Position numbers and translations under genes: made by a program | Notes under the pieces: generated by a model | Told to the model about the DNA's origin: nothing | The model's database searches: none | The model's input: the letters and a program-made list of their open reading frames with translations, nothing else | In this document: in pieces, positions 44,474 through 52,627 of the stretch | How the letters are laid out: each line of letters begins with the position of its first letter | Position numbering within the stretch: position 1 is the first letter of the stretch | NCBI GenBank assembly: GCA_965248075.1 | Contig: CBDFIL010000003.1 | Location: 744,001 to 808,000 of the forward strand | Direction of reading: 5' to 3' | Origin: VXNE01 sp965248075 | Lineage (GTDB): Bacteria; Pseudomonadota; Gammaproteobacteria; Pseudomonadales; Azotimanducaceae | DNA: 64,000 nt

Positions 44474-45619
44474 CTACCGAAGGAAACCGTAGAGCCGGCC
44501 GGCGTTCTCACAGACGATCTTGCGCCGGATGTCGTCCGCAACATCGGCGAGTTCGCGCTCGATGAATTCGCGCGAGTCCGGCCAGACGCCGTCCGGATGC
44601 GGAAAGTCGCTGCCCCACATGACGTTGTCCTCACCGAGGATGTCGAGCAGCCGAATGCCGATCGGGTCGGACTGATAGGTGGCGAAGCACTGGCGCCGCC
44701 AGTACTCGGACGGCTTCATCGACAGCGTCAGGTCCTTGAACTGGTCTTCCCACTCGAGATCCATGTGATCGAGCACGTAGGGGATCCAGCCGATGCCACT
44801 CTCGCCGATGACGAGCTTGAGCCCCGGATGCGCCTCCAGCACGCCGCCGTAGATGGTCTCCATGATGATCTTCGACATCGCGAGCTGGAAGCTCGTGATG
44901 TGCACAGCGAACGCCTGGCGGCGCTGCAGGGGGCCGAGTCCGGCGAAGTCGTAATCCACGCGCGGCCCGATGGTGTGGTAGTGCAGCGGCAACCCCGCTT
45001 CCTCGGCGAGCGCCCACAGCGGCTCCCAGGAGGGATCGAACAACGGCGCCATCTCGTGAGTGTTGGACACCTCGATGCCGCGCAGCACGCCGCGCTCGGC
45101 AACGCGGCGCACCTCTTCGCAGGCCGCGTCCACGTCGTGGCTCGGGATGCTCGCGAGCCCCGCGAACCGCTCCGGGCGCGCCGCGCAGAAGTCCGCCAGC
45201 CACGTGTTGTAGATGCGCATCACCTCGTCGGCCGCTGCGTCGTCCCGGAGCCGCGTCGCCGCGCCGAGAATGCCGTAGATCACTTCCGCCTGGACGCCGT
45301 CGAGATCCTGGTCGCCGACGCGAAGTTCGGGGTCGGTCAGCCGCGGGATCCCGGCCGCGCCGTCGCGGTACAGACCCTGTTCCGCCATGCGATCCGACCG
45401 GTGTATCTCCCCCGGGACGTAGACACGTCCCGCCGAACCCATGCCGTTCTGCAGGCCGAACTGCGCGCCGCCCCGACTCACCCAGTAGCGGCCCTTCTCG
45501 GTCTGGGCCACATAGGGCATGCGCTCCTTCAGACCGGCCCGCGCTTCTTCGCGAAACAGGTTCTCCGGCAGCCACGGCAGGTCGATGTGACAGTCCGCGG
45601 AAATGATCTCGTATTGCAT
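44474..45619 (-). CDS. Amidohydrolase-2 family (ACMS decarboxylase-like) metal hydrolase
   Basis: 381 residues. ISADCHIDLPWLPENLF (first metal motif, DxHxD form), LHYHTIGPRVDYDF, VIGESGIGWIPYVLDHMDLE and MWGSDFPHPDGVWPDSREFI, the ordered signature of amidohydrolase_2 (PF04909). Members hydrolyse or decarboxylate carboxylated substrates. ATG 45619 has GGGGGGAGAC in front; nine codons further up is another Met with a poorer site. Starts 37 bases after phaR, and is in the same leftward set of genes. Confidence 0.9.
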   Translation of the reverse strand: MQYEIISADCHIDLPWLPENLFREEARAGLKERMPYVAQTEKGRYWVSRGGAQFGLQNGMGSAGRVYVPGEIHRSDRMAEQGLYRDGAAGIPRLTDPELRVGDQDLDGVQAEVIYGILGAATRLRDDAAADEVMRIYNTWLADFCAARPERFAGLASIPSHDVDAACEEVRRVAERGVLRGIEVSNTHEMAPLFDPSWEPLWALAEEAGLPLHYHTIGPRVDYDFAGLGPLQRRQAFAVHITSFQLAMSKIIMETIYGGVLEAHPGLKLVIGESGIGWIPYVLDHMDLEWEDQFKDLTLSMKPSEYWRRQCFATYQSDPIGIRLLDILGEDNVMWGSDFPHPDGVWPDSREFIERELADVADDIRRKIVCENAGRLYGFLR

Positions 45620-45656
45620 GTCTCCCCCCTGCCGATCCGCGCTCACGCGGATCTCA

Positions 45657-46103
45657 TCAGCGCTCTCCCGGGTCGCGCTCCTGGTCGCTTCCCGGGCGCG
45701 GGCGAGCGGCGGGATCGACGAAGCCCATCGCCTGTCGCATCACCTCCAGTGGATTGACCTCCGCCATCTTGCGCAGGCGCTCCCGGTACTGGTCCTGATG
45801 CTCCAGGAACGTGAGAATCCCCTGCTCGATATAGCTCGCCACCACCCCGCCGTAGCGATCCCCATAGAAGCGAATGATCTGCTCGATCGCCCGATTGGTG
45901 AGTATCGGCTCGTGGCCCTGCTCTTCCTGCTCGGAGAGGATCTGCAGCAGCACCGTGCGCGTGATGTCACGGTCCTCGCGGCTGTCCCGTACCTGGATGC
46001 TCTCCCCGCGAACGATTTCCCGGCGCACGTCTTCCACCGTGACGTACGTGCTGTTGTCCTGATCGTACAGGCGACGGTTCGGATACTTCTTGTAGCGCCG
46101 CAT
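45657..46103 (-). CDS. phaR: Polyhydroxyalkanoate synthesis repressor PhaR
   Basis: 148 residues. MRRYKKYPNRRLYDQDNSTY followed by VTVEDVRREIVRGESIQVRD, the PHB_acc_N DNA-binding domain, then GHEPILTNRAIEQIIRFYGD and two accessory repeats, and an acidic/basic tail. PhaR represses phasin and its own genes and lets go when it binds PHA granules. Its ATG shares one base with the TGA of the upstream hydrolase (TGATG). Likely operators are at 46984 and 48901. Confidence 0.95.
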   Translation of the reverse strand: MRRYKKYPNRRLYDQDNSTYVTVEDVRREIVRGESIQVRDSREDRDITRTVLLQILSEQEEQGHEPILTNRAIEQIIRFYGDRYGGVVASYIEQGILTFLEHQDQYRERLRKMAEVNPLEVMRQAMGFVDPAARPRPGSDQERDPGER

Positions 46104-46912
46104 CAGCCCGGCGCGTACGACGGCTCCGGGTACACCAGGGCCCGGCAGCCAAGGTTGCGGTCGAAGCGCTGCCACGCGTCCGCCGGCTGCGCCAGGCGGT
46201 CGGCGATGACGTGCACCGCCACGGGATTCATCGTCATGCCCGAGTGGCTGCCGACGATCTCCACGTTCTCGCTCAACGGCGTATCCCGCTCCAGGCAAGA
46301 CCGCCAGGAGACCACACCGTCGGTGCGGCTGTAGATCGCGGTGGAGGGCACCGGAACGGGCGCGCCGGTGTCGCGGTCTCCGCGCACACGATCGCGCATC
46401 TCCTGCACGGTGAGCCCCGACAGCTGCTCGAACAATCTGCGCACGACGGGATTGGCGCCGTGCCCGTCGGTGGCGCCGAACGGGCTGCCGAGGGTGATGA
46501 CAGAACGCACGTGGTTCGGGAAGCGCCGCGCGATCTCGCGGGCGAACACCCCGCCCAGGCTCTGCCCGATCAGCGTGAGCGGTTGCCGATAGCTGCGCAC
46601 CAGCCGATAGAAGCGCAACACCATCCGCGACTGCACTTCCAGGCTCCCGGTATTGGGTCCGACCAGCCACGGCAGCGTCTCGTACCCCAGCCGGTCGAGA
46701 AACCGGCGCAACGGCAGCGTGGACGCGTCGCCCGCGGTAAACCCCGGGAGGAGAAGCACCGGATGTCCGTCGCCCCGCGGCGCCTGCGCCAGCAACGGCC
46801 ACCACTGCGTGAAGACGGCGGCTTCGCACAGCGTGCGCGGCAACTCCGCCATCGACAGCAATGCCGACGGCGCCCCCTGCCGATGCGCTCCAATGTCCAC
46901 CGACTCGTACAT
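46103..46912 (-). CDS. Alpha/beta hydrolase (lipase-like) upstream of phaR
   Basis: 269 residues from ATG 46912 (GGGGGAAGC in front). HPVLLLPGFTAGDASTLPLR, LTLIGQSLGGVFAREIARRF (GxSxG with Ser118), then VITLGSPFGATDGHGANPVV and DGVVSWRSCLERDTPLSENV, ending GSHSGMTMNPVAVHVIADRL with the probable His. Wording is that of cytoplasmic lipase/esterase-like proteins found with storage lipid genes. Translationally coupled to phaR, so a function in PHA or wax/TAG turnover is inferred. Divergent from the WS/DGAT gene. Confidence 0.85.
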   Translation of the reverse strand: MYESVDIGAHRQGAPSALLSMAELPRTLCEAAVFTQWWPLLAQAPRGDGHPVLLLPGFTAGDASTLPLRRFLDRLGYETLPWLVGPNTGSLEVQSRMVLRFYRLVRSYRQPLTLIGQSLGGVFAREIARRFPNHVRSVITLGSPFGATDGHGANPVVRRLFEQLSGLTVQEMRDRVRGDRDTGAPVPVPSTAIYSRTDGVVSWRSCLERDTPLSENVEIVGSHSGMTMNPVAVHVIADRLAQPADAWQRFDRNLGCRALVYPEPSYAPG

Positions 46913-46983
46913 GCTTCCCCCGGGTCGTCGTCGCACCCTTATCGCGAGTGTCGCCCACGTTCCGCCGAACCGTCAAGGATTTG

Positions 46984-46994
46984 TTGCATTGCAA
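46984..46994. promoter_or_regulatory. Possible PhaR site between phaR-hydrolase and WS/DGAT genes
   Basis: TTGCATTGCAA, arms TTGCA/TGCAA around one T, followed by TTCGTTGCAC. TGC/GCA-rich sites are what PhaR binds in Paracoccus and Ralstonia. It lies 72 bases upstream of the hydrolase start, a place that would allow autorepression of hydrolase-phaR. Confidence 0.4.
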
Positions 46995-47080
46995 TATTCG
47001 TTGCACCCCCCGTCGTCGAGGAGGCGCCACGCGTGGACACCGCAACGGCCGCAGTCGCGACGTTGCGCCGCATCTTTTCA

Positions 47081-47108
47081 TTGACGCGTCACATTTCCTG
47101 CCTACAAT
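47081..47108 (+). promoter_or_regulatory. Sigma-70-like promoter for the WS/DGAT gene
   Basis: TTGACG (47081-47086), 16 bases, TACAAT (47103-47108), each 5/6 match to consensus. The transcript would start about 230 bases before the coding start. Confidence 0.5.
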
Positions 47109-47346
47109 GCGCCCGCAGGACAGGCCGATGCACCGGATTTGTGCGTGAGCGACACCAAATAGGGTCTCTCGACAGGAATCGGTGCCGCCGGATCTATCCG
47201 CGGCAAGGATTTTACTTCCTTGTAAATCAAAAGGTTGAAGTATCCAACGGGGAGTGGCACGCCGGCACGCCTCATGCATTGCCATTGTCCGAAGCCTGCC
47301 AGACGGCGGGGATGGTGTTTGTCCGAAGAGGGAGGAGAGCCTGGAC

Positions 47347-49296
47347 ATGTACAAGTTGAGCGGACTCGACGCCGGATTCCTTTACAACGAGACGGAACGG
47401 TGCCCGCAGCATGTGTCCTCGGTGCAGGTGATGGAACTTCCGGAAGGCGTCGACGAAGACACCTTCATCGAAGGCCTGAAGGAAATGTTCAGGAGCCGGC
47501 TGCACCTCGTGCCTTACCTGATCAACAAGCTTCTCGAAACGCCGTTCATGATCGACCACCCGGTGTGGGTGCCCGATGCCGACTTCGACATCGACCACCA
47601 CATCTTCCGCATGGACCTCGCGGCCCCCGGCGGTCGCGCCGAACTCGAGGCCGCCGTCGCCACGCTCCATGAAGCACGCCTCGACCGCGGCCGGCCGCTG
47701 TGGAGGACGGTCGTCCTGTGCGGTCTCGAAGAGGGGCGGATTGCCTACTACTCCGGTGCGCACCACGCCTGCCTCGACGGCATGGCGGGCCAGGCCGCCA
47801 CCACGACACTGATGGACACCACCGTGGAACCCCGCGAAGTGTCCCCCGCGCCGAAGGACTTCCTCGCCGCGAAGCAGCCGTCCATGGCAGACCTCGTCGT
47901 CGCGGCGTGGGAGAACATCATCCAGTTCCAGATCCGCCAGGCGACCGGTCTGCTCGACGCCGTCGAGACCGGTATCCGGTTGCAACGCCGGTTGCTCGAC
48001 ACGAACGCGTTCGATACGCACGGCGGCCTCGGCGCGATGGCCGAGGAGGCGCCGCGCACCCGCTTCAACGCAGCCATCGAGGGCGCGCGCAGCTATGCCG
48101 TCGGCGCAATGGACCTCGCGGCCGTGAAGCTCGCAGCCAAGGCGAACGGCGGCACGTTGAACGACGTCTTCCTCGCCATCTGCGGCGGCGGACTGCGTCG
48201 GTACTTCGAGCGGACCGGGGAACTGCCCGAGAAGCCGATGATTGCCGGTTGCCCGGTGTCCCTGCGCAAGCTCGACGACACGTCGATGAACAACCAGGTG
48301 ACCATGATGCAGGTGAGCCTCGCCACGGACGAGGCGAACGCCGCCATGCGCATCGCGGCGATCCGCGAGTCTGCCGCGATTGCGAAAGGCGTCACGGCCG
48401 ATCTTGCGGCCGCCTTCGAGAGCGACCCCGCGGGCTGGGGGATGCCGCTGGCCATGCGCACCGCGACCAGCGTGATGGAGGTAGCGCGCACGGCCGACGT
48501 GGCCGTCCCGCCGTTCAACGTCGTGATATCGAACGTCCCCGGGCCGCGGCAGACGCTGTACTCCAACGGGGCGCGCATGCTGACGCACTACCCCGTGTCG
48601 ATCCCGGCACACGGGCTCGGCGTGAACATCACCGTGCAGAGCTACACGGACAAGCTCTTCATCGGGATCACCGCGTGCGCAAGAGCGGTGCCCGATGCGG
48701 GCGCACTGCGCGACGATATCGTGGAGGAGTACGAGGCGTTGTGCAGCGCATTCCTCCCGGAAGAAGCCGCGCCGGTGCCCGTCGAGCCGACGCCACTGCC
48801 GGTCGCCACCCCACGGACGGCGGACGTTCCGGCCGCCCGGGCCGCCTGGTGGAGCCTTCCGTACGCCAGCGGACGATTGGGTATTGACAGCCGTTTTTGC
48901 GCACTGCACAATACGCCTCGTTGTGCAGTGCAGCACCCAACGAATGAACCAAAGAGCCACACGATGAATCCCTTTGAGAAGCAGCTTCAGATAGGTCGCG
49001 AGTTGTTCGAGTTGAACGCCACCGCCTGGCGGCGCATGGTGGAACTCGACGCGGACTCCTTCCGTACGTTCGTCGAGACCAACCAGTCCTTCTTCTCGCG
49101 GCTGCCGGAAGTCAAGGATCTGCCGAGCCTGGTCACCCTGCAGCGCGAGTACGGCGAAACCGTCTGGAACGGCGCCCAGAGCTCGATGAAGGCGCGCGGC
49201 GAGATCATGCGCGACAGCATCGGCAAGGCCGGCGAGCTGTTCCGCGGTGCATTCGACCAGTCCACTGCGGAAACCACGGAGCAGGCGGCGGCCTGA
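47347..49296 (+). CDS. WS/DGAT acyltransferase reading in frame into a phasin
   Basis: Wax ester synthase/diacylglycerol acyltransferase making neutral lipids from acyl-CoA. MYKLSGLDAGFLYNETERC start; catalytic HHxxxDG as HHACLDG (His139-Asp144); PLW motif GRPLWRTVV; late GGTLNDVFLAICGGGL and VVISNVPGPRQTLYSNGARM. The acyltransferase domain ends at about residue 475. No stop follows: the frame goes through a Pro/Ala linker, through a promoter/operator sequence, into a full phasin (residue 540 onward), 649 residues in all. Either a true fusion giving a lipid-droplet-anchored enzyme, or a lost stop codon with the phasin also made separately. ATG 47347 is preceded by GGAGGAGAGCCTGGAC. Confidence 0.85.
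   Translation: MYKLSGLDAGFLYNETERCPQHVSSVQVMELPEGVDEDTFIEGLKEMFRSRLHLVPYLINKLLETPFMIDHPVWVPDADFDIDHHIFRMDLAAPGGRAELEAAVATLHEARLDRGRPLWRTVVLCGLEEGRIAYYSGAHHACLDGMAGQAATTTLMDTTVEPREVSPAPKDFLAAKQPSMADLVVAAWENIIQFQIRQATGLLDAVETGIRLQRRLLDTNAFDTHGGLGAMAEEAPRTRFNAAIEGARSYAVGAMDLAAVKLAAKANGGTLNDVFLAICGGGLRRYFERTGELPEKPMIAGCPVSLRKLDDTSMNNQVTMMQVSLATDEANAAMRIAAIRESAAIAKGVTADLAAAFESDPAGWGMPLAMRTATSVMEVARTADVAVPPFNVVISNVPGPRQTLYSNGARMLTHYPVSIPAHGLGVNITVQSYTDKLFIGITACARAVPDAGALRDDIVEEYEALCSAFLPEEAAPVPVEPTPLPVATPRTADVPAARAAWWSLPYASGRLGIDSRFCALHNTPRCAVQHPTNEPKSHTMNPFEKQLQIGRELFELNATAWRRMVELDADSFRTFVETNQSFFSRLPEVKDLPSLVTLQREYGETVWNGAQSSMKARGEIMRDSIGKAGELFRGAFDQSTAETTEQAAA
48884..48912 (+). promoter_or_regulatory. 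Internal promoter for the phasin
   Basis: TTGACA (48884-48889), 17 bases, CACAAT (48907-48912). Perfect -35 and ideal spacing; the -10 matches 4/6. It lies within the WS/DGAT reading frame, 52 bases before the phasin ATG, and its -10 is inside the operator palindrome. Confidence 0.65.
48901..48931. promoter_or_regulatory. Phasin operator palindrome, probable PhaR site
   Basis: Perfect 11-bp arms GCACTGCACAA (48901-48911) and TTGTGCAGTGC (48921-48931), spacer TACGCCTCG. The CTGCAC/GTGCAG content fits the TGC/GCA half-sites of PhaR. Overlap with the -10 element fits repression. Confidence 0.65.
48964..49296 (+). CDS. phaP: Phasin (Phasin_2 type)
   Basis: Granule-coating protein, 110 residues if started at ATG 48964 (AAAGAGCC in front). 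MNPFEKQLQIGRELFELNAT, ELDADSFRTFVETNQSFFSR, then QREYGETVWNGAQSSMKARG and RDSIGKAGELFRGAFDQ: amphipathic helices without cysteines, as in PF09361. The same frame continues from the WS/DGAT gene, so a longer fusion is also possible; the dedicated promoter and operator favour at least some independent expression. Confidence 0.85.
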   Translation: MNPFEKQLQIGRELFELNATAWRRMVELDADSFRTFVETNQSFFSRLPEVKDLPSLVTLQREYGETVWNGAQSSMKARGEIMRDSIGKAGELFRGAFDQSTAETTEQAAA

Positions 49297-49313
49297 CTCA
49301 AGGACGACAGTAC

Positions 49314-49419
49314 GCCTGAGCGTTGTCCTAAAGTTCGAGGCTCAGGCACACGGTTGACACATGGTTTAAGAAGCAGCGCGCGGGCGTTCCCCCTCTACCC
49401 CTCCTCGATCGCCCGCGCG
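49314..49419. terminator. Two stem-loops after the phasin
   Basis: GCCTGAGC / GCTCAGGC (49314-49321 and 49340-49347), then a 10-bp GC stem CGCGCGGGCG / CGCCCGCGCG (49377-49386, 49410-49419) followed by TTGCACTTTTG. Plausible transcription end of the phasin message. The remaining sequence to 49642 has no gene. Confidence 0.4.
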
Positions 49420-49642
49420 TTGCACTTTTGCGGCGCCCCCCTGCGGCGTCTTCCTGCGTCTTCCTGCAAAAAGGCGTGCGGGGGGACATGTAAAATGGCC
49501 GACGCCCCGGGCCGCGGTCCGGCGCACGGCATCACGAGGGCATCGTATCGAGAAGGCGTCAAACGCCCTCCCAACCGACCACCCAAGCACCGACGGAGGC
49601 CGCAGGCCCCCAACCGGCAAGAGCCACTAGCGGAGACCGACA

Positions 49643-50452
49643 GTGACAGAACGACCCACCGCACTCGTTACCGGAGCATCCTCCGGCATCGGCCGCGAAC
49701 TCGCGCGTGTGTTCGCGGAGAACGGCTACGACCTGGTGATCACCGCCCGCCGGCGCGACCGGCTGGCGGACCTCGCGACCGAACTCGGGGAACGGGTTCG
49801 CGTCGTGACCATTCCGGCCAACCTTGCCACGCGCAACGGCATGGCCACGCTCAGGAAGGAGCTGCGTGAGCGGGATCTCGGCATCGATGTCCTGGTCAAC
49901 AGCGCCGGCGCGGGAGCCTCGGGCGAGTTCGCCGCCATGGCAGCAACGAAGTCGCTCTCCCTGATCGACCTGAACGTCCGTGCCCTGACGGAACTGACCC
50001 ACCTGGTGCTGCCGGGAATGATCGAACGCGGTCGCGGCCGCATCCTCAACGTCGCCTCGGTAGCATCGTTTCAGGCGCTCCCGGGCATGTCCGTCTACGC
50101 CGCGACGAAGGCGTTCGTGCTCTCCTTCACCGAGGCCCTGTCCGAGGAACTGGCCACCACGGGAGTCACCGTGACCGCACTGTGCCCCGGACTGACCCGC
50201 ACCGAGATGATCGACGACCTGGCGGCCGCCCCGGACTTCATGATGGCGAGCGCCTCCGAAGTCGCCCGGGAAGGCTACCGGGCCTGCATGGCGGGAGAAG
50301 TGATCCGCGTACCCGGAGTCGCGAACCAGGCGCTGGTGACCTGGCTCCAGTATCAGCCGCGCTGGCTCAGGCGGTTCCTCTCCGGCGTCGCCGGCCGCGC
50401 CGCAGTCGCTGCGACCGCGGGCACGGTCGAGAAGGACGCGACAGCAGCCTAG
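49643..50452 (+). CDS. Short-chain dehydrogenase/reductase in the PHA locus
   Basis: 269 residues from GTG 49643. ALVTGASSGIGREL (TGxxxGxG), NSAG in LVNSAGAGASGE (in place of NNAG), catalytic Ser in NVASVASF, and SVYAATKAFVLSF (YxxxK). The C-terminus is longer and basic, like DltE-type/ 'SDR' acyl reductases. Next to WS/DGAT and PhaC it might reduce 3-ketoacyl compounds for polyester supply, but this is context only. The stop TAG touches a 160-bp inverted-repeat element. Confidence 0.85.
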   Translation: MTERPTALVTGASSGIGRELARVFAENGYDLVITARRRDRLADLATELGERVRVVTIPANLATRNGMATLRKELRERDLGIDVLVNSAGAGASGEFAAMAATKSLSLIDLNVRALTELTHLVLPGMIERGRGRILNVASVASFQALPGMSVYAATKAFVLSFTEALSEELATTGVTVTALCPGLTRTEMIDDLAAAPDFMMASASEVAREGYRACMAGEVIRVPGVANQALVTWLQYQPRWLRRFLSGVAGRAAVAATAGTVEKDATAA

Positions 50453-50611
50453 TGTGCTGGGTCACAAATATCTTCACGTTTGCGCTGCGCCTTTTCGCCG
50501 CTGGCGGCGTTGCGCCTCCTCCCGTGGGGCCTACCACTGCTCGTCGGACGCGCCTTGCTAGCGACAAAAATGCGCTACCGCAAAGACAAAGCTATTTGTG
50601 ACCCAGCACAC
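50452..50611. mobile_element. MITE-like element with 19-bp terminal inverted repeats
   Basis: 160 bases with perfect ends GTGTGCTGGGTCACAAATA (50452-50470) and the complement at 50593-50611, no gene. Its first G is the last base of the SDR's TAG stop. The interior is GC-rich and has CGCCGCTGGCGGCG, a small hairpin. It separates the SDR from phaC. No clear target duplication. Confidence 0.8.
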
Positions 50612-50625
50612 AGGGAAGCGGGAAC

Positions 50626-52311
50626 GTGAGCGATACGGCAGCCTCGAACGAGCGTCCCGGACCGGGCGACACGCGAGAGGGGGTTGCGCTCTCCGCGGCC
50701 CTCGGTGTCGACGCCAAGGCCCTCACCGACGCCTGGGCCATGGTCGCCGGCACTGCCGCGCGCCAACCCCAGGCGCTGTTCCAGGCGTACACGGGTTTCT
50801 GGCGGGACTGCGCGCAGATCTTGTTCGGCAGCAGCGACATCGCCCCGGATGCCGCCGACGATCGCTTCCAGGATGCCGCCTGGTCCGAGCATCCCGTGTA
50901 CCGACGCATCGGGCAGTCCTACCTGGCATGGACCAGGGCACTCGACACCTGGCTCGCGCAGTCGGGACTCATCGGCATGGACCGGGAGCGGGCGCGCTTC
51001 CTGCTCGACGCCGCCAAGGATCTCCTCGCCCCGATGAACACCTTCGCGGGCAATCCGGAGGCCTTGTCCAGGGCGCTGGAGACGCGCGGCGGCAGCCTCA
51101 TGAAGGGCTTTCGGAACTTCCTCGACGACGTGCGCCACAATCACGGCTATCCGGCCGTCGCCGACCGAAAAGCATTCGAACTCGGCCGCGATGTTGCCGC
51201 GACCCCGGGCGCCGTGGTGTTCCGCAACGAAGTCTTCGAGCTCCTGCAGTACACACCGACCACCGAGCGCGTCCGTCCCACGCCGTTCCTCTACATCTTC
51301 AGCCAGGTCAACCGCTTCTACCTCGGCGACCTGACCCCGGATCGCAGCCTGTTCCGCCGCCTGCTCGACGCGGGCGTTCCCGTGTATGCGATCAGCTGGC
51401 GCAACCCGGAGCCCGAGCACCGGCACTGGAACCTCGGCACCTACGCGGGGGCAGCCATCGAGGCGATCGACGTCATCCGGGACCTCTCCGGCAGCGAACA
51501 GGTGGACGTGATGGGCCTGTGCGCCGGCGGACTGGTGGCGGCCGCTGCGGCGGGCGTACTGGCGGCGCGCGGGAAGAACACCGTCGCGTCCCTGTCGCTC
51601 TGCGTCAACATCCTCGACAGCCGCCCCGGCGACAGCGACTTTGGCCTGTTCGTCTCCGAGCGCTCGGTGCACGCGCAGAAGGCGCTGGTACGCGCGAAGG
51701 GTCTCTTCGGCGAGAAGGACGTCTTCGAGATGTTCGCGATGCTGCGCATCGAAGAGAGCGTCATGAGCTTCCTGCGCAGCAACTATCTCCTCGGCGAACC
51801 GCCGCCGAAACACCCGCTGCTGTTCTGGTCGATGGACTACACGCGCGTACCGGGCGAGATGCAGTGCGATTTCCTGGATCTCTCCTACGGCAACGCACTG
51901 CCGCGGGGCGAAGTCGTGATCCTCGGCGAACGGATCGACCTCACGAAGATCGACTATCCGGTCTATGTGATGGCCGGCAGCACGGACCACATCACCCCCT
52001 GGAAGGGCTGCTACCGCAGCACGCAGCTGTTCGGCGGCGACGTGCGGTTCGTGCTCACGAACCAGAACCACACCCAGACGATTTCCGCCCGCGCGGACAA
52101 TCGGCACCTGAGATACTGGGTCGGCGATGAGCTGCCGGAGGATTCCGACACCTGGGCCGCAGGCGCCACGGAGCATCCGGGCAGCTGGATCGCGGACTGG
52201 ATCGACTGGCTGGCCCACGGCGCGAACGACACGCGGGTCGCCTGCGACACACTCGGCAACGACAACTACCCGGTCCTGGAAGCGGCGCCGGGGCAATACG
52301 TGAGGACGTAG
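50626..52311 (+). CDS. phaC: Polyhydroxyalkanoate synthase
   Basis: Polymerises hydroxyacyl-CoA on granules. 561 residues from GTG 50626 (GGGAAGCGGGAAC). N-terminal SYLAWTRALDTWLAQ domain, RNEVFELLQYTP, PTPFLYIFSQVNRFYLGDLT, lipase box DVMGLCAGGLVAAA with Cys299, FWSMDYTRVPGEM, acid in VMAGSTDHITPWKGCYRST, and catalytic His in LTNQNHTQTIS. The length fits class I. A few conserved positions are less usual (NHTQTI for the more common GHIQSI), suggesting a divergent branch. Followed at once by two GYD genes. Confidence 0.95.
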   Translation: MSDTAASNERPGPGDTREGVALSAALGVDAKALTDAWAMVAGTAARQPQALFQAYTGFWRDCAQILFGSSDIAPDAADDRFQDAAWSEHPVYRRIGQSYLAWTRALDTWLAQSGLIGMDRERARFLLDAAKDLLAPMNTFAGNPEALSRALETRGGSLMKGFRNFLDDVRHNHGYPAVADRKAFELGRDVAATPGAVVFRNEVFELLQYTPTTERVRPTPFLYIFSQVNRFYLGDLTPDRSLFRRLLDAGVPVYAISWRNPEPEHRHWNLGTYAGAAIEAIDVIRDLSGSEQVDVMGLCAGGLVAAAAAGVLAARGKNTVASLSLCVNILDSRPGDSDFGLFVSERSVHAQKALVRAKGLFGEKDVFEMFAMLRIEESVMSFLRSNYLLGEPPPKHPLLFWSMDYTRVPGEMQCDFLDLSYGNALPRGEVVILGERIDLTKIDYPVYVMAGSTDHITPWKGCYRSTQLFGGDVRFVLTNQNHTQTISARADNRHLRYWVGDELPEDSDTWAAGATEHPGSWIADWIDWLAHGANDTRVACDTLGNDNYPVLEAAPGQYVRT

Positions 52312-52314
52312 AAG

Positions 52315-52620
52315 ATGGCCTCATACATCATGCTGAGCACCCTGACGGACGAGGGCCGCAAGACGCTCAAGGAACGACCGGAACGCCTGCAGGCCGTCAA
52401 CAAGGAAGTCGAGAGCATGGGCGCGCGGGTGATCGCGCAGTACGCGGTACTCGGCGGCTACGACTTCGTCAACGTCATCGAGGCGCCGAGCAACGAGGTC
52501 ATGGCGTGCGTCGCCATGGAGCTCGGTTCGCGCGGCACCATCAAGGTAATGACGCTCCCGGCGCTGCCCATCGACGCCTTCGTCGAGATGCTGCAGGCCG
52601 CCGCGCCGCCGTCGAACTGA
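52315..52620 (+). CDS. GYD-domain protein
   Basis: 101 residues. ASYIMLSTLTDEGRKTLKER, ARVIAQYAVLGGYDFVNVIE (GGYDFVNVIEAP, the GYD motif) and IKVMTLPALPIDAFVEML, a small ferredoxin-like fold (PF08734). Three bases after phaC and seven before the next gene, so co-transcribed. Function of GYD proteins is unknown; position suggests a role in polyester or lipid synthesis. Confidence 0.85.
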   Translation: MASYIMLSTLTDEGRKTLKERPERLQAVNKEVESMGARVIAQYAVLGGYDFVNVIEAPSNEVMACVAMELGSRGTIKVMTLPALPIDAFVEMLQAAAPPSN

Positions 52621-52627
52621 TCGCACC

